The notes under the pieces: generated by a model
Told to the model about the DNA's origin: nothing
Database searches by the model: none
Seen by the model: the letters and a program-made list of their open reading frames with translations, nothing else
Part shown: positions 1-6,975 of the stretch, piece by piece
Numbering within the stretch: position 1 is the stretch's first letter
How the letters are laid out: each line of letters begins with the position of its first letter
From: JAYPLE01 sp047627515
GTDB taxonomy: Bacteria; Bacteroidota; Bacteroidia; Cytophagales; Cyclobacteriaceae
Assembly: GCA_047627515.1 (NCBI GenBank)
Contig: JBLHTU010000073.1
Coordinates: 1 to 16,455 of the forward strand
DNA length: 16,455 nucleotides
Direction of reading: 5' to 3'
Translations under genes and position numbers: made by a program

Positions 1-984
1 CACTACCGGATACATTCCTGCTAGAATACTACGGACGAGGTAGTGTTCTTTGAACTGACTGAAGAAATAACTCACGATCACCATCAAAGATGCGGAAGGT
101 AAAAAGATGCCGATAGTAGCTAGGACAGCTCCATATATACCAGATACCTTGTATCCGATGAAAGTCGCCGAGATGAGAATGGGTCCAGGAGTGATCTGAC
201 CAAGCGTAATAGCTGCATTAAATTCCTCTGAAGAGATCCAACCTAAACGCTCAACGACAAGGTCATACAATAAAGGAATCATTACATATCCGCCTCCAAA
301 TAACGTGAGACTTACTTTTGAGAACTGTAAGAGCAACTGGCGATTGATTGGTTCTGAAAATATGTAAAGTATCGTCATCACTAAAATAATGATGCACACA
401 TCCATCCAAATTTGCCAGTCTCTCAGATTAATGGATTGGTCTAAGTGCTTCACTTTTCTATGAAAGAACAGGCCTGTCACTGCACCGACCAGCAGAAAAA
501 GAATGATGCTAACCTTGGCTGATAACAGGACAAGTGCCAAGAAGCTTGCCACAAGCAATAGGCGCTGCCAGTTACTTGATATCTGCTTCTTGCTGATATT
601 GATTCCGACGGAAATGATCACCGCGATTACTACTGTAATCGCGCCACTGATAAAACCATGCACCCATGGCTGGTTACCAACCTGCTTGAACCCGATAGCT
701 AAGGCAATCATCAGAAGAAATGACGGAAGTAGTACTGCGGAAATCGAAACAAATGCCCCGACAAATCCGCGTATTTTATATCCAAGAAATGCAATGATAT
801 TAACTGCCAACGGACCTGGTAACACAGATGCGACTGCAATTGCATCTAATAAGTCCTCCTGAGTCAAAAAACCTTTTTCGCCAATTAGCTTCTTCTCCAC
901 AATAGCGATCAAGCTCATATGTCCACCAAAAGAAGTGATCCCTATTTGGAAAAACATCCTGAAAAGCGCTGCCAGACTACGCAA
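1..984 (-). CDS. chrA: Chromate transporter (CHR/ChrA) family protein, C-terminus cut by window edge
   Basis: Polytopic inner-membrane protein of the chromate ion transporter family, usually thought to move oxyanions such as chromate across the cytoplasmic membrane. The reading frame is open from the edge to a stop at 1030-1032. Both CHR half-domains are visible. The first has SFGGHMSL (about residues 18-25) and VLPGPLAVN near residue 70. The second has FGGGYVMIPLLYD from about residue 229 and LGQITPGP near 262-268, followed by GYKVSG and a FLPS segment. Between and after them are long hydrophobic stretches. At least 328 codons are present and long-chain members have about 390, so roughly the last 60 residues are missing. 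The start is uncertain. TTG at 984 keeps the usual LxxLFxxFxxIGxxSFGG lead-in, while ATG at 957 leaves only eight residues before FGG. The gene begins 23 bp after the stop of the copper monooxygenase gene and is probably in the same operon. Family assignment is secure; chromate as substrate is only a family label. Confidence 0.88.
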   Translation of the reverse strand, partial: MRSLAALFRMFFQIGITSFGGHMSLIAIVEKKLIGEKGFLTQEDLLDAIAVASVLPGPLAVNIIAFLGYKIRGFVGAFVSISAVLLPSFLLMIALAIGFKQVGNQPWVHGFISGAITVVIAVIISVGINISKKQISSNWQRLLLVASFLALVLLSAKVSIILFLLVGAVTGLFFHRKVKHLDQSINLRDWQIWMDVCIIILVMTILYIFSEPINRQLLLQFSKVSLTLFGGGYVMIPLLYDLVVERLGWISSEEFNAAITLGQITPGPILISATFIGYKVSGIYGAVLATIGIFLPSASLMVIVSYFFSQFKEHYLVRSILAGMYPVV

Positions 985-1007
985 GACTAGTGGAGTGATA
1001 GTTGGAA

Positions 1008-2297
1008 TTACTTCTCGAACTTGACTTTTTCATCTCCCTTTTTGTAGTCCAAATAATAGAAGACAAGATTCATCATCTCGTCCACAGTTCGCCATCCATA
1101 CGTAACATTGCGAGGTGGGAAATATTGATTAAGTGGGTTATTGACTGTATTGTCATAGGCGGCGATAGCATAGATAACGCTACCTGCCGGGATCTTCAAA
1201 TAGCCTTCAAACTGATACATAGTTTGCCAATTAAAATCCCACTTAGGAATCCTGATTAAAGGGATCGTATCGCTAGCAAGCGTAACAGCATATGACTCAA
1301 AAGACTTCCCCAGGTAATGCATATGAGGCATCACGGATATCAAAGAAATGTCTGACTCAATCGTATCTGACTGTATGAAAAATGTAGGCTTTTGATCGGC
1401 AGGAAGAAAAAATGGCTGATTGACAATGTCATTTTCCCTTAATATCATCGTCTGCACCTCTCGCTTCACTTTCTTTTTTGAGAAATATAATTGAATGGCG
1501 GACCGATCACTCTGTATGCTTGAAGACGGCGCATAATGAATATTTAGTACTAAGTCTGTATTTGCGTATAGCTTCTTCCCGACTCCATCTGGAAAGAATA
1601 AGGGAAAATTACCGGGCACCCAACCATATAGAAAATCGTCAGCCAAAGGCACCTTCTGAAAGTCATATACACTAGGGTCCATTTCTGACAGACCGTCAAT
1701 GCCCTCAATATTGTTGGTTGTATCTGCCATAATCCGGCTATGATGGACATACCTACTGTTCCCTGGGATAAATTCAATCGCCTGTAGATACTTGTCTTCT
1801 TCAATATTGGTAGGCATATGAAAAAAACGGAAATCATCTATACCCTTTGCGGGTATCTGATACACATTATTCATTTCCACTCGGAGATCTGGTGACTTGT
1901 TGGGAATTAAGCCGTCAGGTATCTCCAACGTATCGACAGGAATACCCGCAACTTTCCCTGATTTGATCCAATCAACGATCGACTCAATCTCCTTGTCGGT
2001 CAAGCCACGTTCATTTAGATAATTCTGATACGTTGGATCCGCGTACCACGGGGGCATGTATCGGTTTTTTATAACATACTGAATCATATTGGACCTATTT
2101 GCTAGGTCTTCATATGTGAGCAAACTGAATGGGCCTGATTGACCCGGCTGATGGCACTGCACACAATTTTGATAAATGATAGGCTGGATATCTCTATAAT
2201 AAGTTTGATCTAAATCTTGCCCCATCAACAGCGATCTAGTCGCTAGCAGAAGAACATACAAAGAAATAATTCGCAAAATTAGTCTTGAATCAGGCAT
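1008..2297 (-). CDS. Cytochrome c domain fused to PHM-like type II copper monooxygenase
   Basis: Predicted exported 429-residue redox enzyme. A hydrophobic signal (about residues 6-26) precedes a small c-type cytochrome domain with the heme motif CVQCH (45-49) and a likely axial methionine in RYMPPW (Met81). Residues from about 130 to 425 resemble the two-domain catalytic core of peptidylglycine alpha-hydroxylating monooxygenase and dopamine beta-monooxygenase. All six copper-ligand positions have candidates: HH at 185-186 (YVHHSRIM) and His254 (NIHYAP) for one copper; HMH at 325-327 (MPHMHYLG) and Met408 or Met409 (DEMMNL) for the other. The only cysteines are those of the heme motif, so the disulfides of animal PHM are absent. 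The family hydroxylates a carbon with O2 and an electron donor, normally ascorbate; here the fused heme may supply electrons (inference). The start overlaps the redoxin gene by 19 bp, suggesting translational coupling. Substrate unknown. Confidence 0.86.
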   Translation of the reverse strand: MPDSRLILRIISLYVLLLATRSLLMGQDLDQTYYRDIQPIIYQNCVQCHQPGQSGPFSLLTYEDLANRSNMIQYVIKNRYMPPWYADPTYQNYLNERGLTDKEIESIVDWIKSGKVAGIPVDTLEIPDGLIPNKSPDLRVEMNNVYQIPAKGIDDFRFFHMPTNIEEDKYLQAIEFIPGNSRYVHHSRIMADTTNNIEGIDGLSEMDPSVYDFQKVPLADDFLYGWVPGNFPLFFPDGVGKKLYANTDLVLNIHYAPSSSIQSDRSAIQLYFSKKKVKREVQTMILRENDIVNQPFFLPADQKPTFFIQSDTIESDISLISVMPHMHYLGKSFESYAVTLASDTIPLIRIPKWDFNWQTMYQFEGYLKIPAGSVIYAIAAYDNTVNNPLNQYFPPRNVTYGWRTVDEMMNLVFYYLDYKKGDEKVKFEK

Positions 2298-2839
2298 CCT
2301 ATTGCTTCTGTTTTACTGACCTGAACAGAACTACCAATAGCCCATGCAGCGATTACATCATCGACAAATAATTCTGTAGCTGCTGGTCGATACTTACCCA
2401 GGGCAACAAACCAATTATCTATGGCACCTTGATAAATGACCTGTCCTTGACTATCCACTAAGAAAACTTCCGGAGTGACTGTAGCCCCCATATAACTAGT
2501 GAGTAGCTGTCGTTCATCGTTGATAATGGGAAAATCAAACTGAAACTCTGATTTAAAGGTCTCTATCTGTTCCCTTGTCACACCTAGGTTTGGCTGCACA
2601 CCAATAAGGCTAACCATATCCTTCTCTGAGAGTAGCCGAATCTTACTTGCATACTTCTGTGAAATGGGGCAATCGGGATTTAAATAAACAAACAAAAACA
2701 GGAGCGAATCATTAGGTACAATATTCACCTCAACTCCTGAGTACTCTTTCAATTCAATCGTTTGAAGATCATCATAAAAAGAAGATTGACTGGATACCAA
2801 AAAAAATAAGTGAGCTAAATAAAATACATTCATCAGCAT
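2279..2839 (-). CDS. Exported redoxin / AhpC-TSA-like thioredoxin-fold protein
   Basis: A 186-residue thioredoxin-fold protein with an N-terminal hydrophobic segment (about residues 3-17) that should direct it to the periplasm or envelope. The active-site strand reads YLNPDCPISQKY (52-63) with Cys57, and the cis-proline loop is VTPEVFLVD (121-129). There is no CXXC pair. The only other cysteine is Cys182 in the C-terminal AIGCLIQD tail. As I recall, redoxins of the PRX-like group have a similar GC-hydrophobic tail, so Cys182 may be the partner of Cys57. The gene lies 9 bp after the arylsulfotransferase-like gene, has an AGAGGA purine run just before its ATG, and overlaps the cytochrome/monooxygenase gene by 19 bp. 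A role in thiol/copper handling or electron supply to that enzyme is an inference from context. ATG at 2833 is an equally possible start. Confidence 0.82.
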   Translation of the reverse strand: MLMNVFYLAHLFFLVSSQSSFYDDLQTIELKEYSGVEVNIVPNDSLLFLFVYLNPDCPISQKYASKIRLLSEKDMVSLIGVQPNLGVTREQIETFKSEFQFDFPIINDERQLLTSYMGATVTPEVFLVDSQGQVIYQGAIDNWFVALGKYRPAATELFVDDVIAAWAIGSSVQVSKTEAIGCLIQD

Positions 2840-2848
2840 ATCTGTCCT

Positions 2849-4135
2849 CTACTCTAGTGTTATACCTAAATTATTAATCACTGGATTCATGCGATCAATG
2901 GAATATCCTCGCCAATAGGTACCATCCTTACCATCATATTTCCAAACTACTTCCTTATCATATGTCACTTCCCAAAACCCATAGTCCCCTTCACAAATCA
3001 ATGTATTGCCATTAGAAAGACGTTCTGCTCCTGATATTCTACCATATGAAAGGTTGGCGTCCTCAAAACTCCACACCACTTTTGGCTCCTGCCAACTAAT
3101 AAACTCTCCAGTCATTTCTGGTAATTCCAACTCCATCACTTGGGAGGCCTTTGCCTTTAGGCCATTGTTATATACCATCAAATGCCCTGCACCTCTCCGA
3201 CCGATAGGAATCAGGGAAGGGTTATGAACTCTATCAAAAAGCACTTCCCCCTTGCCCTCGAAAGTTTCTGGATTCCCAAAACGATATACCAAATCGCCAC
3301 CTACACCATAATTACCCCCACGACTCATCGCTGTTTCATTTGAGCTGGTCGAATGATCAATGACCCATACCTCGCTATAATGATTGACACTCATGAAAAT
3401 CAGATCGCGATCCTCATCATACAACAGACCATTGGCATGCATAATATCCCCGTCTTTACGAAGATTATAATTAATATCAATACGATTTCGAAGATCGAAA
3501 AGATCTCCGTAGTTCTCCGCAAGAAGATCTTTGTCCTGCGCAATATGATCCCAACTGCGCCATTGCCATACAATCTCTGAGGTTGCAGTGTCGACTTCTA
3601 TGATTTTTTCTGGAAAAAGATCGTTTTCAGTGACCGTTCCATGCTTTCTAGCTTCGCTGGCAGGAATCCTTTCCCAGGCCAGCATCAACAAATTCCCATT
3701 GGGTAAAAATACACTTTCATGATGGCTCAGCAGATCTGCAGTTCGATACTCAAATTGCCAGAGTACTTCACCAGAAGGGCTAATAATCTGTGTCAAACCC
3801 GAATAACCACCCCCAAAAGTGAACTCAGGATTATCTGCCTTGAACATTGCTAATACATCCCCTGAGGGCAATAGCTTCAGATCATTTCCCAATGATCTCT
3901 CGAATATCCAGCTCTTATGAATTGTACCCGATTTATCAGTCAAAAAAGCATTCTTACCTCCTCCTACGACTGCGAATACTAGCTCACTGCTTGCCTTCTC
4001 AGCAATCAAAGTATCGATTTCTTCAGCAAGAACAGCATACGACAGATTACCAGCTCCATTTTGCCCATTAGGCGACTGGCAATAAGTCATCGCTGTTAGT
4101 AAAATAACAATTGGCAAGCATGAAGTTCGATTCAT
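2849..4135 (-). CDS. Arylsulfotransferase (ASST)-like beta-propeller protein, exported
   Basis: A 428-residue protein with an N-terminal signal (MNRTSC to about residue 20). A cysteine lies at 19, but TAMTYC is a poor lipobox, so lipidation is doubtful. The body shows repeated blade-like segments typical of the arylsulfotransferase family: SGEVLWQFEY (121-130), EIVWQWRSWDHIAQD (187-201), IMHANGLLYD (231-240), NHYSEVWVIDHST (251-263), GDLVYRFGNP (280-289), GAGHLMVYNNG (315-325) and LSNGNTLICEG (373-383). Characterised ASSTs move a sulfo group from one phenol to another through a histidine in the periplasm. Candidate histidines are 233, 252 and 304, but which is catalytic cannot be decided here, and the protein may not be a sulfotransferase. 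The frame is open upstream to a GTG at 4165, but that codon lies inside the terminator hairpin, so ATG at 4135 is preferred. First gene of the redoxin/cytochrome-monooxygenase cluster. Confidence 0.82.
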   Translation of the reverse strand: MNRTSCLPIVILLTAMTYCQSPNGQNGAGNLSYAVLAEEIDTLIAEKASSELVFAVVGGGKNAFLTDKSGTIHKSWIFERSLGNDLKLLPSGDVLAMFKADNPEFTFGGGYSGLTQIISPSGEVLWQFEYRTADLLSHHESVFLPNGNLLMLAWERIPASEARKHGTVTENDLFPEKIIEVDTATSEIVWQWRSWDHIAQDKDLLAENYGDLFDLRNRIDINYNLRKDGDIMHANGLLYDEDRDLIFMSVNHYSEVWVIDHSTSSNETAMSRGGNYGVGGDLVYRFGNPETFEGKGEVLFDRVHNPSLIPIGRRGAGHLMVYNNGLKAKASQVMELELPEMTGEFISWQEPKVVWSFEDANLSYGRISGAERLSNGNTLICEGDYGFWEVTYDKEVVWKYDGKDGTYWRGYSIDRMNPVINNLGITLE

Positions 4136-4152
4136 CAAAAAAGTATTAGCAT

Positions 4153-4182
4153 AAAAAAAGGCCACTCTAAAAGAGTGGCCTT
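4153..4182 (-). terminator. Intrinsic terminator of the SusC/SusD operon
   Basis: Perfect 11-bp inverted repeat AAGGCCACTCT / AGAGTGGCCTT at 4158-4168 and 4172-4182 with a 3-nt loop. Read on the minus strand it is followed directly by a run of seven T residues (4153-4159 complement). It lies 19 bp after the stop of the last gene of the SusC/SusD operon. On the plus strand no T-run follows, so it is directional. It ends only about 18 bp before the preferred start of the next gene. Confidence 0.88.
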
Positions 4183-4201
4183 AAAAATAAGTATTCTATA
4201 A

Positions 4202-5146
4202 TTATAAGCTACAAAGGTTGACTACGACTCTTCCCGAAGGAGGAGAAGGTCCCCAACTAGCTATCTCAGTCCCATCAGGATAAGTGATCTGGTAAGTAAT
4301 CTCAGAATCCCAGTCACCAGAAACGAACTCGAAATAAATTTCGCTTTCTGCTCCAGTAGTAGGAATCGTCCAAGAATCTGAAGCTCCTGTAGTGAATGTG
4401 TAAAAAGTGGAAACTCCATCAATTACCATGTTCACACCGCCATCATTCCATCCATCACCATAAGAATCCTGTCCATCGATGATAAAATTACCAGCAACAG
4501 GGGGAATAACTTGTGAACAGATTACTGCCCAGTTGAAACTACAGTTTGCACCAGGAAATTCTAGACAAATACTGTCATTCCAAGTATCAAACTTTCTACC
4601 ATCAGCAGTGTAAAGTATCCAGCTAAGCGAAAAAGAATCACCATCAACGAACGGCTGAGTAGTTGCTTCTCTGTTAGGCTTCAACGGGTTACCGAATACA
4701 TTCTGCACAGGATCATCACCAACCTCTAATGTATCGTAGGCAAATGTTGCGCTGCTAAAAAGAGCGTATACATCCGCTTGCGAGATACCTAGGGCAGTCG
4801 TTGTACGGTTAGCAGGTACCGAAGCACCATCTAGCGTAAGAAAGGGTACTGAACCATGATTGGCAATTTTAGAACCACCTTCCCAGTCAGTATATTCTTC
4901 CGTAAAGGAGATGAAAAACTCAACCCTTTCTACAGTGTTCTTTCTGTCGATAGAAATCCACTGAAAGTCAAACGAAAGCACATCTCCCGTATTCTGATAT
5001 AAGAAATTCTCAACATCAGTACTTCTCTGTATGAATCCATGCACGGCCGTTTCAGGCACTGGCTCAGGAACCAAACTCTCATCTGTACAAGCAAAAACTA
5101 CAAATACAGACAAAAGCAACAATAAACTATATTTCTTTAATCTCAT
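4202..5146 (-). CDS. Surface lipoprotein, third gene of the SusC/SusD operon
   Basis: A 314-residue lipoprotein of unknown function. The signal peptide ends in VVFAC (Cys20), a good lipobox, and is followed by acidic TDES, compatible with the acidic surface-export signals described for Bacteroidota lipoproteins. Residues about 35-210 look beta-rich without a motif I recognise. They include QWISIDRKNTVERVEFFIS and a central YTADGRKFDTWND stretch. Residues about 219-310 form a separate module beginning with IIDGQDSYGDGWNDGG, an acidic Gly-rich motif seen at the start of beta-sandwich repeats in many exported Bacteroidota proteins and possibly calcium-binding (inference). Four cysteines (194, 202, 210, 312) remain after the lipid anchor. 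The gene starts 11 bp after the SusD-like gene and ends just before the terminator. By position it is analogous to the accessory SusE/SusF ligand-binding lipoproteins, but no clear homology to them is visible. Confidence 0.75.
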   Translation of the reverse strand: MRLKKYSLLLLLSVFVVFACTDESLVPEPVPETAVHGFIQRSTDVENFLYQNTGDVLSFDFQWISIDRKNTVERVEFFISFTEEYTDWEGGSKIANHGSVPFLTLDGASVPANRTTTALGISQADVYALFSSATFAYDTLEVGDDPVQNVFGNPLKPNREATTQPFVDGDSFSLSWILYTADGRKFDTWNDSICLEFPGANCSFNWAVICSQVIPPVAGNFIIDGQDSYGDGWNDGGVNMVIDGVSTFYTFTTGASDSWTIPTTGAESEIYFEFVSGDWDSEITYQITYPDGTEIASWGPSPPSGRVVVNLCSL

Positions 5147-5157
5147 GCTCTTACTAT

Positions 5158-6957
5158 TTAATTGTATTTGAATAATTGACTATCCCAAAATATACCTGAA
5201 GCACCATCAGAAACAAGAATGTCTGTTAGGTTACTGTTCAAGTTGAACTCTGAAATCGGATAGGTCCATCGGATAGGGAAATCTCTCTGTCCAGATGTAC
5301 CACCTGTAGCTCTGAAAGTCGGATATTGGATATCTGCAATACCCCTACTACCACTTTGCTCAGCTTTCATTCTAGGGTAGTCAGATCTACGATGAGAATT
5401 ATACAATTCCAATCCAGCACCCCACATAGAGTACCAAGCCTCTTTGAATACTACATTCATCTTGTCACCAGCTGCATCATAACGAGCTAGGGCCGCAATA
5501 GTGTAATCAGCAGGATCTACAACATGATCATGCGCAGTCGCTGCAGAAATAGCAGCAGCAGTCATAGCAGTCGCATCAGTTCCGGCAATCGCAGTAGAAG
5601 CAGACTCAACCAAATCAAAAGACAGGTCAAGGAAGTTTGCTAACTCAGTTCTTGCCGCAGCCTCATCATTGTAGATTTGTAGATAAGCTTCCATTTTGTA
5701 CAAGCTCACCATTGGAGCTGTAATGAAAAACGTAGAGCCATCTCCTAGACCCAATCCATCGGATGAGTTGATCTTACTAACACCATCGTCAAACTGGCCA
5801 CCCATCGGGTAGACACCTGGTGCAGTTCTCAAAGCACCATCCAAAGGAACTCCTGATGGATCTCCTTTATCTCTTCCGAAGAAACTAGCAATATATCCTC
5901 TATCTCCATTTGAAGTTACATCTGTAATTACACCCGCTCCTTGAAGCTCAGTCATTACATTCTCATTTAAGACCATGTAACCATAAATACATGCACTGTT
6001 CTGAGAACAAGGCGTTGTATTCTGATCTGTAGGATCTTCTTGATCGAGAATCGCTGTAGTTTGTCTGTTGAAGTAATATGCAATCCGAGGATCTCCATTG
6101 ATCAACATCTCATACATCAATTGATGTGAAATGTAAGAGAAAGCATTGTCACCACCATACACAGCGCCCATCCAAGGATGACGCTGACCTTGATCCACAT
6201 TTGTATTGTAACGGAAACCAAAGTTGTCAGCATTACTACTGATCATCTCTCCAGAATTGTTATCAATCAAATCACGAATCTCAGCATCAACACCAGAACC
6301 GTAAGAAAAGCCAGTTGCACCACGAACCTGAATAAGCATCTTCAGCTTAAGTGAGTACGCAGCAGCTTTCCAGCTATCGATATCACCACGGTAGATCAAA
6401 TCACCTTCTGGCTCTAATACGGCAACGTCCAAATTAGCAATCGCCTGATCCACTAACTCAAAACATGCTGTGTAAATATCAGCTTGCGCATCAAAAGCAG
6501 GGTTTACATTACCATCATCATTCCCTAGAGAAGCTTCGCTAAATGGCACATCTCCGAAAAGATCAACCATAGTAGTGAAGATATGAGCTTTAAGAACTTG
6601 CCCAACAGCTAACGCTGCTGGTGTTAGTAAAACGTCATTGGCATCTGTAACACCAGCAGACTTGATGTACTCATCAAGATCCGCAACTTCGTTTAGGTAC
6701 ACACTTCTCCAAATTCCATCAAATGAGTTTTGAGTAAACCCTAAACCATCTGAGTTGGAAGTATGTCCCATAATACCAGCTGACACATTGTGCATAAACT
6801 GGTAATCTCCCGCCCAATCATACTGGATAGAAGGCAACAGCAAATCTGCCGTCGTCACTATCGGGTTGTTGGGGTCCACATTTATATCTAAATCGTAGAA
6901 GTCACAGCTAAATGCAAAAAACATTGTAGCGGCAACTAAAGTGAATTTCTTTAACAT
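5158..6957 (-). CDS. SusD/RagB-family nutrient-binding outer-membrane lipoprotein (SusD_2 type)
   Basis: A 599-residue surface lipoprotein that should act as the lid and capture component of a SusC/SusD nutrient import complex. The signal ends in FFAFSC (Cys18), a valid lipobox followed by acidic residues. The region just after it, DLDINVDPNNPIVTTADLLL, is the characteristic opening of the SusD-like_2 group. TPR-like helical segments follow (for example DIYTACFELVDQAIANLDVA and SWKAAAYSLKLKMLIQVRG). Near residues 450-480 is an alanine-rich insert. The C-terminal part contains FPIRWTYPISEFNLNSN, typical of the family's last conserved block. Length is slightly above that of many SusD_2 members. 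The gene follows the SusC-like gene by 18 bp and almost certainly forms the complex with it. Nothing shows whether the ligand is a glycan, peptide or other compound; no degradative enzyme is adjacent. Confidence 0.95.
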   Translation of the reverse strand: MLKKFTLVAATMFFAFSCDFYDLDINVDPNNPIVTTADLLLPSIQYDWAGDYQFMHNVSAGIMGHTSNSDGLGFTQNSFDGIWRSVYLNEVADLDEYIKSAGVTDANDVLLTPAALAVGQVLKAHIFTTMVDLFGDVPFSEASLGNDDGNVNPAFDAQADIYTACFELVDQAIANLDVAVLEPEGDLIYRGDIDSWKAAAYSLKLKMLIQVRGATGFSYGSGVDAEIRDLIDNNSGEMISSNADNFGFRYNTNVDQGQRHPWMGAVYGGDNAFSYISHQLMYEMLINGDPRIAYYFNRQTTAILDQEDPTDQNTTPCSQNSACIYGYMVLNENVMTELQGAGVITDVTSNGDRGYIASFFGRDKGDPSGVPLDGALRTAPGVYPMGGQFDDGVSKINSSDGLGLGDGSTFFITAPMVSLYKMEAYLQIYNDEAAARTELANFLDLSFDLVESASTAIAGTDATAMTAAAISAATAHDHVVDPADYTIAALARYDAAGDKMNVVFKEAWYSMWGAGLELYNSHRRSDYPRMKAEQSGSRGIADIQYPTFRATGGTSGQRDFPIRWTYPISEFNLNSNLTDILVSDGASGIFWDSQLFKYN

Positions 6958-6975
6958 AGTTTTCAGTTTTAAAAA

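Noticed and set aside
503..862. 119-codon open frame on the plus strand
   Set aside because: It lies entirely inside the minus-strand ChrA-family gene, whose two CHR motifs are clear. The plus-strand translation has no recognisable domain.
1550..1837. 95-codon minus-strand open frame overlapping the copper monooxygenase gene
   Set aside because: It is a shifted frame inside the coding region that carries the copper ligands; no start context or family similarity.
4136..4165. Upstream GTG start extending the arylsulfotransferase-like protein by ten residues
   Set aside because: The codon and its context form the stem and T-run of the intrinsic terminator, and the extension (VAFFYANTFL) adds nothing to the signal peptide.
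5520..5610. Alanine-rich repetitive stretch in the SusD-like gene (GCA/GCT-rich) considered as a tandem repeat
   Set aside because: Codons are not arranged in a regular unit; it looks like a low-complexity insert within an intact reading frame.
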